Shown: positions 43,585 to 52,243 of the stretch, piece by piece
How positions within the stretch are numbered: position 1 is the stretch's first letter
Layout of the letters: every line of letters begins with the position of its first letter
Origin: Nitrososphaera sp. AFS
Lineage (GTDB): Archaea > Thermoproteota > Nitrososphaeria > Nitrososphaerales > Nitrososphaeraceae
DNA: 53,637 nucleotides
Assembly: GCF_009898475.1 (NCBI RefSeq)
Contig: NZ_QURE01000006.1
Span: 1-53,637 of the forward strand
Direction of reading: 5' to 3'
Translations under genes and position numbers: made by a program
Notes under the pieces: model-generated
Told to the model about the DNA's origin: nothing
The model's input: only the letters and a program-made list of their open reading frames with translations
The model's database searches: none

Positions 43585-43881
43585 TTAGCTCGTTACTTGT
43601 TCGCTAGAAGATTCCGCTGCACTACTCGAGGTTGTGGACGTTGGCGCAGATGCCTCGCCATCAACAATTTCGGCTGTAGCGAATCTATTGCCTACTTGAA
43701 CTACTCTAATCTTTGCGTTCTGACCCACTTTGCCATTCTTCACAAATATTACGAATCCCTGGATCCTGGCAATCCCGTCTCCTTTCCTACTGATCTCAGT
43801 AATCTGTACGTCATACTCTTTGCCTGTTTCAACCGGTTTTGGACCAAAGTTGTCGTTCCTTCTGAATCCTCCATAACTCAT
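43585..43881 (-). CDS. TRAM-domain RNA-binding protein
   Basis: About 98 residues from the ATG at 43881, preceded by AAAGG; a start at 43917 is the longest option. The TRAM core spans EVQ-type strands: KPVETGKEYDVQITEISRKG then DGIARIQGFVIFVKNG and GQNAKIRVVQVGNRFATAEIV. Stand-alone TRAM proteins act as RNA chaperones in archaea. The N terminus (SYGGFRRNDNF) resembles other archaeal TRAM proteins, and the C-terminal tail is Ser/Thr/Glu-rich. It lies downstream of nadX on the same strand. Confidence 0.88.
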   Translation of the reverse strand: MSYGGFRRNDNFGPKPVETGKEYDVQITEISRKGDGIARIQGFVIFVKNGKVGQNAKIRVVQVGNRFATAEIVDGEASAPTSTTSSSAAESSSEQVTS

Positions 43882-43946
43882 ACTTGATACCTTTACTGAA
43901 GTCAGATCACCATCCATATATAAACTGTCAAAGTTATGTTAATCTT

Positions 43947-44777
43947 CTATGACCTCTTAAACCAACTTCCGCATGCTTGTCGTAAGCATTCAATTGCCGA
44001 ATGCACTGCCAAGATACTAGTCTTAGGATTACTGGGGGTTTGTACGCTTCTAACATTTATCAGAACTTCTCCGAATGGCCCGGTAGCTCTGATGTTGTGC
44101 TGATTTACGTTAATATGCGGATCTGCAATTATTTCGACTCTCGTTTTCCGAAGACCGACTCCTGCGAGGCCCAAGGCCACTGCAACATTGATATTTGCTG
44201 GGAATTTCTCAGCAGCGTCTAGTGCATCACCCTGATATACAAGTGTACTTTCCTTTATAGTCTCTAATTTTACTGGATTAGAAGCAAAAAATGGGGCATC
44301 CGCCAAGGCTTTAGGATTTTTCGTTGTCGTAAGCGTAACTGAATCGAGATGTCCTTTAAGGCTCCTTATTGCATCTAAACCGGCTATAGCGCCGGTGGGC
44401 ACGTATATGTGATTCTTGTTTGTTAGGGCTATATCAAGCAATTCGGACGAGAAAGAATCGTCAGACAAGGCGCCGACGCTCATTAAAAAGAGATCTTTTT
44501 TGTATTTTAACACGAATTTGCCATATTGCTTAGCAGCAGCTTGTGAGGCGGCCTCAATCACGATATCAGTGATCCTAAATTCTTGAGAGCAAACAAAGTC
44601 AGTAAAGCTAGAAAAGGAAACTACATTGTGATTATGAAGACGAAGTTTCAACCTTTGAGTGGATATCTGCTCGGCATCAAATATGGCAACTAAGTTTGCG
44701 TTCTCTATTCTCCCGGAATCTATGGATATTGCTAATTCGCTGCCAATTGCCCCACATCCAATTATAGAAATATTCAT
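43947..44777 (-). CDS. nadX: L-aspartate dehydrogenase
   Basis: Oxidises aspartate to iminoaspartate with NAD(P), the first step of de novo NAD synthesis, replacing the oxygen-dependent NadB. From the ATG at 44777 it is 276 residues: Rossmann MNISIIGCGAIGSELAISID, VIEAASQAA, MSVGALSD, PTGAIAGLDAI and a C-terminal ADPHINVNQHNI motif with the substrate-region His. The frame can extend to 44876 but that would run through the S30e gene. Together with nadA and nadC it completes the route to nicotinate mononucleotide. Confidence 0.93.
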   Translation of the reverse strand: MNISIIGCGAIGSELAISIDSGRIENANLVAIFDAEQISTQRLKLRLHNHNVVSFSSFTDFVCSQEFRITDIVIEAASQAAAKQYGKFVLKYKKDLFLMSVGALSDDSFSSELLDIALTNKNHIYVPTGAIAGLDAIRSLKGHLDSVTLTTTKNPKALADAPFFASNPVKLETIKESTLVYQGDALDAAEKFPANINVAVALGLAGVGLRKTRVEIIADPHINVNQHNIRATGPFGEVLINVRSVQTPSNPKTSILAVHSAIECLRQACGSWFKRS

Positions 44778-44820
44778 GAGATAGCCCAGGGCTTTCAGAA
44801 CAAAATCATGCCATAAGGAA

Positions 44821-45000
44821 TTATCTCCTACCGCCTCTTTCCGGCCTTTTTTGTCCTGGTGGCCTTCTCCTTTCAAAACGCTTGACGAAGTTGTTCTTAT
44901 TGCGAAGCTTTGACACAGGACTTTGCCTGACCTTGCCTTGAATTTTAGGAGTCTGACCCCTTACTTTCCCTGCCTTGGTCAAAGATCCATGAGTTGGCAT
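44821..45000 (-). CDS. rps30e: 30S ribosomal protein S30e
   Basis: A 59-residue protein, short enough to be missed by a 60-residue cutoff. It begins [20 protein letters not shown] and contains [20 protein letters not shown] with an extremely basic composition, matching S30e. The ATG is at 45000 and a TATA-like element lies ~30 nt before it. Its stop is 43 nt before the nadX start, so the two are likely co-transcribed. S30e is another protein limited to eukaryotes and Crenarchaeota/Thaumarchaeota-type archaea. Confidence 0.93.
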   Translation of the reverse strand: MPTHGSLTKAGKVRGQTPKIQGKVRQSPVSKLRNKNNFVKRFERRRPPGQKRPERGGRR

Positions 45001-45024
45001 TGCCTATATATACTGAAAATCAAT

Positions 45025-45035
45025 CTAATATATAC
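45025..45035 (-). promoter_or_regulatory. TATA element of rps30e-nadX
   Basis: On the reverse strand GTATATATTAG lies 25-35 nt upstream of the S30e ATG. The spacing suits a leaderless archaeal transcript. A second TATATATA run sits at about 45005-45012, too close to the start to be the promoter. Confidence 0.4.
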
Positions 45036-45158
45036 ATATCCATAGTACTGTGTAATATCAATGTGGCAAGTATTGCCATACTTTGGAATATCCAGGGCAG
45101 CCATCTCCTCGAATATACTCGTTTAAATGTGCTTCAATGTTGGTTGAAGCAGTAGACA

Positions 45159-46100
45159 ATGCTTGAAGAGCGCAAGAATAGACTGCAACAATTAAAGAAG
45201 TCAAAAAATGCAATAATAATCGCACATAACTATCAATTGCCGGAGGTGCAAGAGGTAGCTGATGTCATCGGTGATTCGCTAGCGCTATCAAGAACTGCTG
45301 CACAATCTGATGCACAAACAATAGTGTTCTGTGGTGTGCATTTCATGGCTGAGACAGCAGCTATTCTTTGCCCTGACAAACAAGTTTTAATTCCTGACTC
45401 CGATGCCGGGTGTTCTCTCGCTTCCAGTGTAAACACAGCGGAAGTGAAGTCTTGGAAAGCTAAACATCCAAACGCAATTGTAGTGAGCTATGTTAATACC
45501 TCGGCTGAAGTAAAGGCTTTATCAGATTATTGTTGTACTTCATCCAACGCAGTCAAAATAGTGAACAGTATTCCTTCAGAGCGAGAGATTCTTTTCCTTC
45601 CAGATATGTTTTTGGGTTCATACGTAGCAAAAATGACGAATAGAAAAAATATGTACATTTGGCCGGGCGAATGCCACGTTCATGCAGGAATAAAGCCAGA
45701 TGATATTAATATTATGCTCAAGAAATATCGACATGCGGATTTTCTGGTACACCCTGAATGTGGCTGTACTTCGACTGCCCTGTATCATACTTCGACTGGA
45801 GAATTGGAGAAATCAGCACATATTCTTTCAACTGACGGGATGATGAAGCATGTGACTACCTCGAGCGCTAAGCAGTTTGTAATTGCTACAGAGACCGGTA
45901 TTCTAAACAGAATGAAGAAACAAAATCCAGATAAACAATTTATTCCGATAAAGAAGGACGCGATTTGTAGGTATATGAAATTAATTAACCTGGAAAAATT
46001 AGAAAACTCGCTCCTTAACAATGTGTACCAGGTCAAAGTTCCATCCAATATTGCGTCGAAAGCAAAAGATGCAATTACACGTATGCTTTCTATTGGTTGA
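45159..46100 (+). CDS. nadA: Quinolinate synthase
   Basis: Condenses iminoaspartate with dihydroxyacetone phosphate using a 4Fe-4S cluster. 313 residues with IIAHNYQLPEVQEVADVIGD near the N terminus, FCGVHFMAETA (first cluster Cys), PDMFLG, WPGECHVHAG (second) and VHPECGCTS with the third Cys. All three cluster ligands are present. The start is ATG at 45159. It is divergent from the S30e-nadX pair and convergent with nadC 16 nt away, so the three NAD genes are clustered but not in a single operon. Confidence 0.95.
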   Translation: MLEERKNRLQQLKKSKNAIIIAHNYQLPEVQEVADVIGDSLALSRTAAQSDAQTIVFCGVHFMAETAAILCPDKQVLIPDSDAGCSLASSVNTAEVKSWKAKHPNAIVVSYVNTSAEVKALSDYCCTSSNAVKIVNSIPSEREILFLPDMFLGSYVAKMTNRKNMYIWPGECHVHAGIKPDDINIMLKKYRHADFLVHPECGCTSTALYHTSTGELEKSAHILSTDGMMKHVTTSSAKQFVIATETGILNRMKKQNPDKQFIPIKKDAICRYMKLINLEKLENSLLNNVYQVKVPSNIASKAKDAITRMLSIG

Positions 46101-46116
46101 TTTGAAAATCTTGATG

Positions 46117-47004
46117 CTAGTCTAGCTGGCTAATTATTCTCAAGCTGAAATCAATTGCCCTAGGTGAATGTGTGAGGTACCCTAGCGAGATGATGTCAGG
46201 TCTCAACCGTGCATAAGACATAATATTTTGCAACCCGATTCCGCCGGATATTTCTGTTTTAATCTTTTTGCGATGTGCTTTTTTCCTAATTGCGACCATC
46301 GCAACTCCCGCTTGCACCAATGAAAAGTTATCGAGCATTACGATGTCCACGTCAGCGTTTATCGCGGAATACATTTCCTTCAAATTCTTAACTTCGCATT
46401 CAAGCAACAGACCGCCGTGAGTTTTTTCAGTTGCAGTTCTGGCAGAGTCTCTGATAGACGGATTCAAAGTTAGATGGTTATCCTTTATCAATAGCATATC
46501 GTCAAGCCTCATTCTATGTGACCAACCGCCCCCGAGTTCTACTGCCTTCTTATCAAAGTAGCCTAGCCCAGTTGCTGTCTTTCGGGTACATGCAACTGTT
46601 GTGAATCTGTTAACCTTTCTTACCAATTTAACGGCCTTCCGGGTTTCCGTTGCAATACCGCTCATCCGCATTATGAGGTTTAATGCGGTTCTTTCTGCTT
46701 TCAGTATGGCTCTAGCTAAGCCTATGACTTTCATTACTACGCAACCCTTTTTAACGCTCCCTCCATCTGAAGCAAGTGCCTGAACGCTGCACCCGCATAT
46801 TTCGAAGACCATGCCTGCTTCTCTCAACCCTGCGATTGTCGCAGGCTCATCTGATTTGCAGACAATCTCTGCTGAAGTGGAGATCCCTGGCGCAATAATG
46901 CAATCAGTTGTTATATCACATGTACCCACATCCTGCGCCAAAAAATTTACTAGCGATTTTCTAATTGTAAGATATGTATGTAAATCCTCCGTAATCTCTG
47001 GCAT
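46117..47004 (-). CDS. nadC: Nicotinate-nucleotide pyrophosphorylase (quinolinate phosphoribosyltransferase)
   Basis: Transfers PRPP to quinolinate to give nicotinate mononucleotide. 295 residues with an N-terminal DVGTCDITTDCIIAPG, AERTALNLIMRMSGIATETR, TRKTATGLGYFDKKAV, MLLIKDNH, CEVKNL, VDIVMLDNF and ISGGIGLQNI: the known catalytic and substrate residues of type II phosphoribosyltransferases. Its ATG overlaps the spt4 stop (TAATG), so it is translated with spt4 in the rpoE-spt4-nadC operon. Confidence 0.95.
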   Translation of the reverse strand: MPEITEDLHTYLTIRKSLVNFLAQDVGTCDITTDCIIAPGISTSAEIVCKSDEPATIAGLREAGMVFEICGCSVQALASDGGSVKKGCVVMKVIGLARAILKAERTALNLIMRMSGIATETRKAVKLVRKVNRFTTVACTRKTATGLGYFDKKAVELGGGWSHRMRLDDMLLIKDNHLTLNPSIRDSARTATEKTHGGLLLECEVKNLKEMYSAINADVDIVMLDNFSLVQAGVAMVAIRKKAHRKKIKTEISGGIGLQNIMSYARLRPDIISLGYLTHSPRAIDFSLRIISQLD

Positions 47005-47192
47005 TACGCTACCTTAAGTGCATATTTGTGAGGTACTGTCAAGTCAAGTGTAGCAGCAACCATGGATTTTGCAGGATTAAAGATCAAAATTATTCCCGAC
47101 CAATCTGGGCTCAGATCAACAGACTTACAGAGCGGACATACCTTTCCAACGGTAACCGCCTTGCATTTTTTACATGCTACTTCCCTTGCCAC
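47004..47192 (-). CDS. spt4: Transcription elongation factor Spt4 (RpoE'')
   Basis: 62 residues starting with GTG directly after the rpoE stop. A zinc-binding pair, CKKC and CPLC, is followed by DWSGIILIFNP, the Spt4 core that binds Spt5 and promotes elongation. Length and order match the archaeal protein. Its TAA overlaps the nadC ATG. Confidence 0.93.
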   Translation of the reverse strand: MAREVACKKCKAVTVGKVCPLCKSVDLSPDWSGIILIFNPAKSMVAATLDLTVPHKYALKVA

Positions 47193-47801
47193 CTATTTGG
47201 CACCCCCAGCTCCACCTTTCTTTTCCTTTGGTGGTGTTTGTGCCTGAGGCTGTTTCGCCCTGACAACCTCTTGTTCAATCCATTCGCTAGCACCAAGAAA
47301 TGGCTGTCTACAAGTTATACCTATTTTTCCCATGGCGGCTCCTTTTCCTAAACTTATCGCCGTAACCCTTGCGCGAATTCTTGACCCAATTCGCAAACTT
47401 TTTGCACTCTGATTTGCGATTATAACTCCTTGCTTCACATCGCTCCTAAGATAGTCATCAGTTATTTGCGAGAGATGCAACAACGCATCAGTAGGGCCTA
47501 TTCTGACAAATGCACCGAAGTCAGTAATTTCCACGATCTCTCCTTCTACTACCTCTTGCAATTTTGGATAAAAAGTTAAGGCACTAAAGCTTACTCGATG
47601 GTATGTAGCCCCGTCGCCGGCTATGAGCTTACCTACTGAATTTGCACTGGCATCTATGATCATTATTACATATCCGAGCTCGGTGCTTATCATGCTCTCG
47701 TATTTTTCTTTTAGAATACCGACAGCCGTATCCCTTAATGAATTCTTTAACCTGCTTGGAGGAATTCTAACAACGTCACTCATATGAACTATTTCAAACA
47801 T
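47193..47801 (-). CDS. rpoE: DNA-directed RNA polymerase subunit E' (Rpb7-like)
   Basis: From the ATG at 47801 it is 202 residues, starting FEIVHMSDVVRIPPSRL; the longest frame to 47825 adds eight residues that do not fit. It has the Rpb7 tip domain (about 1-80) and an S1 domain (EGEIVEITDFGAFVRIGP). With RpoF it forms the stalk that binds RNA. A ~25-residue Lys/Gly/Ala-rich tail (QTPPKEKKGGAGGAK) is an addition. First gene of rpoE-spt4-nadC. Confidence 0.94.
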   Translation of the reverse strand: MFEIVHMSDVVRIPPSRLKNSLRDTAVGILKEKYESMISTELGYVIMIIDASANSVGKLIAGDGATYHRVSFSALTFYPKLQEVVEGEIVEITDFGAFVRIGPTDALLHLSQITDDYLRSDVKQGVIIANQSAKSLRIGSRIRARVTAISLGKGAAMGKIGITCRQPFLGASEWIEQEVVRAKQPQAQTPPKEKKGGAGGAK

Positions 47802-47883
47802 TCTGAACGTTGGGTTGTTGATCAAAAGATCAATTTATGAACCTTTGGTATTTTCACCGTGGTTGTCTGCGAATGATCCAATG

Positions 47884-48477
47884 TTAGCTGTTTTGGATGA
47901 AAAATTTAATCGAGGACTCAGTTATCTCGAAAATGGCATCTCTCATAGCGGTGTTCTTTAAGGTAGATTTTAAATATCCTTCGAAGAATATCGAACCTTT
48001 AAGGCCTAACCTATGTCTTATAACAACAGTTCTACCGTTTGATTGCAAGGTTTCATCATATGTTCCAAGATGACCATAACGACAAATTATCTTTTCAATA
48101 TAATCTAGGACAGTTTGCTCGGATAGCTCTTTCTTCCAAAACAAAATTGTGTCTTTGGAAACAGTTTCGCCAAGTTTTTGACCTATCTCACACAGTCTAT
48201 CATCCTCATAGGATCCAATTAGCGCAGTAACAAACTCTCTGTTAATTACTATCATGTCTATTTTTGACAAATATCTGGTAAACTCCACATATCTTTTGAT
48301 AATGATTCCCACCAATGCATTTACTGATATCCCCATCCTCTCGGCCTCCTTCTCCAAAGTTCTTGAAAGGGCTAAGTCGAATCTGAATGATCTGGTAGTT
48401 GTATCAGACCGAGAATCAAACTTATTGCGCTTCAAGGCTCTACTTAACTTTTCCAGATTTATAAGTCCTGTGTTCAT
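47884..48477 (-). CDS. Ribbon-helix-helix-type hypothetical protein
   Basis: 197 residues. Residues about 28-60 (TTRSFRFDLALSRTLEKEAE, then MGISVNALVGIIIKRYVEF) look like a ribbon-helix-helix DNA-binding unit: an alternating strand, a helix and a second helix. The remaining ~130 residues form an alpha/beta domain (FVTALIGSYEDDRLCEIGQK, RTVVIRHRLGLKGSIFFEGY) that may sense a ligand or oligomerise. This arrangement suggests a transcriptional regulator, but the family is not recognised. It lies just upstream of rpoE on the same strand, separated by 83 nt. Confidence 0.65.
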   Translation of the reverse strand: MNTGLINLEKLSRALKRNKFDSRSDTTTRSFRFDLALSRTLEKEAERMGISVNALVGIIIKRYVEFTRYLSKIDMIVINREFVTALIGSYEDDRLCEIGQKLGETVSKDTILFWKKELSEQTVLDYIEKIICRYGHLGTYDETLQSNGRTVVIRHRLGLKGSIFFEGYLKSTLKNTAMRDAIFEITESSIKFFIQNS

Positions 48478-48847
48478 TGGTGATGAAATGTGTCTAAAAC
48501 TTTAGCATTGGCTTGCGTACAAAAGTATATCTTCCTTTTCGCTCTAGTTGAACGTAGCCTGCTCGTTAAGTTCAACTGTCTATCAAGCAAATTTCCGAGT
48601 TCAAAGGCTTAGATTTGAACCACGTTTTTGAGCTAGGTCTTCTGAGCAAAGACGTTTGTGGGCCAATCGTGATTCAAATAAATTTGTATATATTATTTAA
48701 TTAGAACCAACTTAAGAACTTGAGATCAGCTTAAATCATCACTCTGATTATCACGCAATCGTCCTTAAAGAGTGAAGATTGAAAGGAAATCACTGGAAGC
48801 ATATTATAGACAACACTTTATATCCTGAAAGTGAATTTCAATATGAA
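48478..48847. other. Divergent intergenic region upstream of the Rieske gene
   Basis: About 370 nt. The AT-rich stretch TTTGTATATATTATTTAATTAG near 48681-48702 contains likely TATA elements. The frame of the Rieske gene opens at 48779 without homology. A GGTTCAAAT-like segment on the reverse strand near 48610 recalls a tRNA T-loop, but no cloverleaf can be built. Confidence 0.4.
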
Positions 48848-49153
48848 ATGACTAACGTTAGGGTAGCAGCGACTGACGAAATTGCTGAAGGCAAAGGCAA
48901 AGAGTTGGACGTGAAGGGAATTAAGATAGCATTGTTTAATGTTCGTGGGAAGTACTATGCAATCGAGGCCCTTTGTAGACATCAAGATGGCTCACTTGCG
49001 CCTGGAAGGACACAAGGAGAGATAGTTGAATGTCCTCTGCATTCTTGGCACTATAACTTGACAACTGGCAAACTAATTGATTATGTTGATGGAGTCAATC
49101 TTCTTACCTATCCTGTAAAGGTTGAGGGTAATCAGGTATACATAGACATTTAG
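48848..49153 (+). CDS. Rieske-type 2Fe-2S ferredoxin
   Basis: 101 residues from the ATG at 48848. It carries CRHQDGSL (Cys-x-His) and, ~17 residues later, CPLHSWHYN (Cys-x2-His), the four Rieske cluster ligands. The GRTQGEIVECPLHSWHY region and the small size match soluble Rieske ferredoxins that feed oxygenases or nitrite-reductase-like enzymes, rather than the membrane bc1 subunit (no anchor). No partner oxygenase is nearby. The frame to 48779 adds 23 unrelated residues. Confidence 0.92.
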   Translation: MTNVRVAATDEIAEGKGKELDVKGIKIALFNVRGKYYAIEALCRHQDGSLAPGRTQGEIVECPLHSWHYNLTTGKLIDYVDGVNLLTYPVKVEGNQVYIDI

Positions 49154-49263
49154 CATGCCAAGTGGCGTCATCATAATAGTTCATACGACTTTTCTTATTT
49201 GCAACTCAAGTGCGATGAGATGAATCTTTTAATCGTAGATTACAACACTATGGACTCAACTAA

Positions 49264-50643
49264 TTGAAAGTCTTTAACACCATGTCGAAAAGACTATCCA
49301 ACCTAGATCAATCTACACCTGTTAGGATATACGTGTGTGGAGTAACTGTCTATGATGATTCACATATTGGGCATGCACGAACTGTCATCATTTTCGACAT
49401 ACTACGTCGCTATCTCCTCTCGAAAAAATATACAGTGCAATATATTCAGAACTTTACAGATGTTGATGACAAAATCATAAGGCGGGCCCTTGCCGAAGGA
49501 GTTGTGGCCGAAGAAATTTCTTCTAAATATATCTTAAATTACTTTAGGGATTTCGATTCACTAAATGTACTTCGGGCTGATCTGTACCCAAGAGCAACAG
49601 AGCATATGCAAGACATGGAACGGATTATTGGCGTGCTTTTGCAAAAAGGTTATGCATATCTCTCTCAAAATGGTGTTTATTTTAGAGTCAAATCTTTTAA
49701 AGATTATGGCAAGCTGTCTAAGAAACCGATTGCTGAATTGGAAGTTGGGGCTAGAATAGAGATAGACCATCATAAGGAGGATCCTCTCGATTTTGCTTTG
49801 TGGAAATTCGAATCAAATTCTCCAGCATGGGACTCTCCTTGGGGAAAAGGTCGACCCGGGTGGCATATTGAGTGTTCCGCGATGGCTTTAAAGTACTTTG
49901 ACTGCCCTTTCGAGATTCACGGTGGTGGATATGATCTGGTTTTTCCTCATCATGAGAATGAAATCGCACAATCTGAATCATTTTCGGGTAATGAATTCGC
50001 AAGGATTTGGATGCATTGTGGCATGGTTACGGTGAATTTAGAAAAAATGTCTAAATCGCTCCGGAATATTGTGACAATCAAAGATGCGTTATTTAGATAT
50101 GGACCTAACAGTGTGCGCCTTTATTGCATGTCAGTCCATTATTCTAAACCTTTAGACTATTCAGAGGCCTTGTTGAATGAATGTAAGCAGAAATGGCGAC
50201 AAATAGAGATATGCGCATGTGAACTGAGTTTTGCAAGCGGTAGCAATGGTGCTATAACAGCTGTGGATAAGCTTTCTACTAACACAAAAAATGAATTCGA
50301 TGATGCGATGGAAAGTGATCTAAACACTTCCTTAGCCTTAACAGTGTTCCTCAGATTTGTCTCCGAGTTAAATCGACTCGCCGCTCAGGAAATAATTACA
50401 CTAAATAAGGCAGAGGCCGCAGGAAAGGTATTCAGGAACATCATTAATGTTCTCGGGCTAAAGCTGAAAGAATTGAGCGAAGGAGAAAAAAGCGTAATCG
50501 AGAACATGATCCAGACCAGGAATAGTCTGCGAGAACAAAGAAAATTTGAGGAGTCAGATATAATTAGAAAGAGGCTTTTAGAAGAATTTTCTGTCGAGTT
50601 AATTGACCATAAAGAGAGAACTATTTGGACTGCAGTAGAATAA
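49264..50643 (+). CDS. cysS: Cysteinyl-tRNA synthetase
   Basis: Charges tRNA-Cys. 459 residues with a zinc-site Cys at about 25 (VCGVTVYDDSHIGHARTV, containing HIGH), WHIECSAM, GGGYDLVFPHHENE (zinc His/Glu region) and the KMSKSLRN signature near residue 262. The C-terminal helical domain is complete (IQTRNSLREQRKFEESDIIR). The start is TTG at 49264. The canonical CysRS implies the SepRS/SepCysS route is not needed for this tRNA. Confidence 0.96.
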   Translation: MKVFNTMSKRLSNLDQSTPVRIYVCGVTVYDDSHIGHARTVIIFDILRRYLLSKKYTVQYIQNFTDVDDKIIRRALAEGVVAEEISSKYILNYFRDFDSLNVLRADLYPRATEHMQDMERIIGVLLQKGYAYLSQNGVYFRVKSFKDYGKLSKKPIAELEVGARIEIDHHKEDPLDFALWKFESNSPAWDSPWGKGRPGWHIECSAMALKYFDCPFEIHGGGYDLVFPHHENEIAQSESFSGNEFARIWMHCGMVTVNLEKMSKSLRNIVTIKDALFRYGPNSVRLYCMSVHYSKPLDYSEALLNECKQKWRQIEICACELSFASGSNGAITAVDKLSTNTKNEFDDAMESDLNTSLALTVFLRFVSELNRLAAQEIITLNKAEAAGKVFRNIINVLGLKLKELSEGEKSVIENMIQTRNSLREQRKFEESDIIRKRLLEEFSVELIDHKERTIWTAVE

Positions 50644-51147
50644 GACCAAGAAGACTTCATTTTCAATCCCTAGTAACAGAATAGTTGCGCCTGTCCCAAT
50701 TATACACTTGAACTGATATGGTTAATGGGTGTGAAGGATCCATTTGGATTAAAGGAATACAATATGCTAAGTTACGGAAGCCAATCTGTTAACTCATCTT
50801 GTAATAATCTTGTGCAACTGTATCTAATGTGTATTGAACCACTTTAGCTCAGACCAGTTACTCCTTGAGGAGAAAAATTGGTTTCTACTTTCAGGAAGTT
50901 ATTATTTTAATGTGGTCTGTATTACTTCAGCATTGGAGATTCCTGATTCCAGAATTGAAAGCAAATTATTCGTCTCTAACAAGCACGGAGAAATACCGCA
51001 TAAGAATTTGATGAATCCTTCGAAATAATATGACTGGATGCTATTACTTGTAAATGGCTTGTCGCTTAGGAAGCCGCTGCTACAAATTCATATGAAGATA
51101 CGCAAAGTCGGGGATCAGTCGCATGCCAATAAGCAGAGGACATTAAT
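50644..51147. other. Intergenic region after cysS
   Basis: 504 nt with one 64-codon frame (50834-51028) that has no ribosome-binding site and no recognised product, so it is not called. No repeat, tRNA or strong hairpin beyond short palindromes was seen. AT content is high throughout. Confidence 0.4.
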
Positions 51148-51300
51148 ATGAGAAAAAGCTATCGTGCCATTATGGAAAGTGTGGTGAAGAAATGCCCTCT
51201 TTGTGGACTTTTGATAGAGGATGAGAGTGAACTGAGTTTATGTTCAAGTTGTTTGAGAGATGCCGACTGTTGCGTCGGATTAGAGAGGATTTTAGAATGA
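51148..51300 (+). CDS. 50-residue zinc-ribbon protein
   Basis: ATG at 51148, eight nt after GAGG, opens a 50-residue frame with CPLC and, 16 residues after, CSSC, then a further CC pair. Two CxxC knuckles of this spacing form a small zinc ribbon. The remainder is charged and helical. It stands alone between long non-coding stretches. No named family; a nucleic-acid or protein-binding role is inference. Signals for start and composition are good for so short a gene. Confidence 0.6.
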   Translation: MRKSYRAIMESVVKKCPLCGLLIEDESELSLCSSCLRDADCCVGLERILE

Positions 51301-51558
51301 ACTCATTGGATTGGGAGCGTCTCACAAAATCTAAAGCGCCGCTGAATAGTTAGGCATTTTTTTGTCGAGCAACTCATTTACTTTCAAGCCGTTCGCTTCG
51401 CGGTTTTATCTAAGGAATACCTGGATGGAATTTCGAGCTTCTTTTCTTGTACATGCAGCCCGTAGTTAAACGGGATTTCACGCGACATAATCTCATCCTG
51501 TTGACTTAACACTGGAATATGTAACCTAATGAACAATGGTCAGGAAAAGCGATTAGCA

Positions 51559-52122
51559 TCATCCTACCAATTTCAAGGTGTCTGTCAGTGTGATTATCCC
51601 AGCTACTACACCTTTTTCGCTTACTAGAACACATTTGGAAAACCTTACTAGAGGAACTAGTGCTTTTGCCGGGGTAGACACGTCCACAATTGGTGGTGGC
51701 GGCTCCATTATGCTCGATAATGACATATCGCGATTACGGTCATTCTTTGCTGGCTCAACCATCCTTTTGGCTAGACCGTCCTCAGTTATTATCCCCACAA
51801 CTTGAAAACCATCGAAGACGGGAATTTGACTAATAGAATTGCTTCTCATTCTTTCAATCACGACCATCATCGTGTCGCACTTCTGAACAAAGTAGAGATT
51901 TCGGCTGCATATGTCGCCAGCCTTAAGTGCAGACTGACCTTCAAGTGAACTAAGGAGGTCGAAAATCTTCTGAGCAGTTTCGTAACTTGGTCTACAACGA
52001 CCAGACTCGATCTGATTGATCATGGATGTGCTTAGGCCAGTTAATCCTGCCAGCTTGCGCTGAGTTAATCCAAGCCTTCTTCTAGCATGAGCTATATACT
52101 CGAGCCTTGGCAGAATTTCCAA
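51559..52122 (-). CDS. HTH-CBS transcriptional regulator
   Basis: 187 residues. An N-terminal XRE/Cro-type helix-turn-helix (RRRLGLTQRKLAGLTGLS, then INQIESGRCRPSYETAQKIF) is followed by a pair of CBS domains (about 68-187) with QIPVFDGFQVVGIITEDGLA and GVVAGIITLTDTLKL. CBS pairs bind adenosine nucleotides, so this is likely an energy- or SAM-responsive regulator of a type common in archaea. The start is TTG at 52122. It is divergent from the aRF1 gene across 121 nt and may regulate itself or its neighbour. Confidence 0.88.
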   Translation of the reverse strand: MEILPRLEYIAHARRRLGLTQRKLAGLTGLSTSMINQIESGRCRPSYETAQKIFDLLSSLEGQSALKAGDICSRNLYFVQKCDTMMVVIERMRSNSISQIPVFDGFQVVGIITEDGLAKRMVEPAKNDRNRDMSLSSIMEPPPPIVDVSTPAKALVPLVRFSKCVLVSEKGVVAGIITLTDTLKLVG

Positions 52123-52243
52123 TACTTTTCTATTTCGGGGCCTTAGGTTTTATAATAATTTGGACTCACTATGCTATATGTTCACGATTTTGACGATTGA
52201 GTTTTGGTTTAGCTTATATTTGTGCGCTTAAGTAGTCTTAAAC

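Noticed and set aside
48560-48640. tRNA-like T-loop (GGTTCAAAT on the reverse strand)
   Set aside because: Only three T-stem pairs form and no acceptor, D or anticodon stem can be placed.
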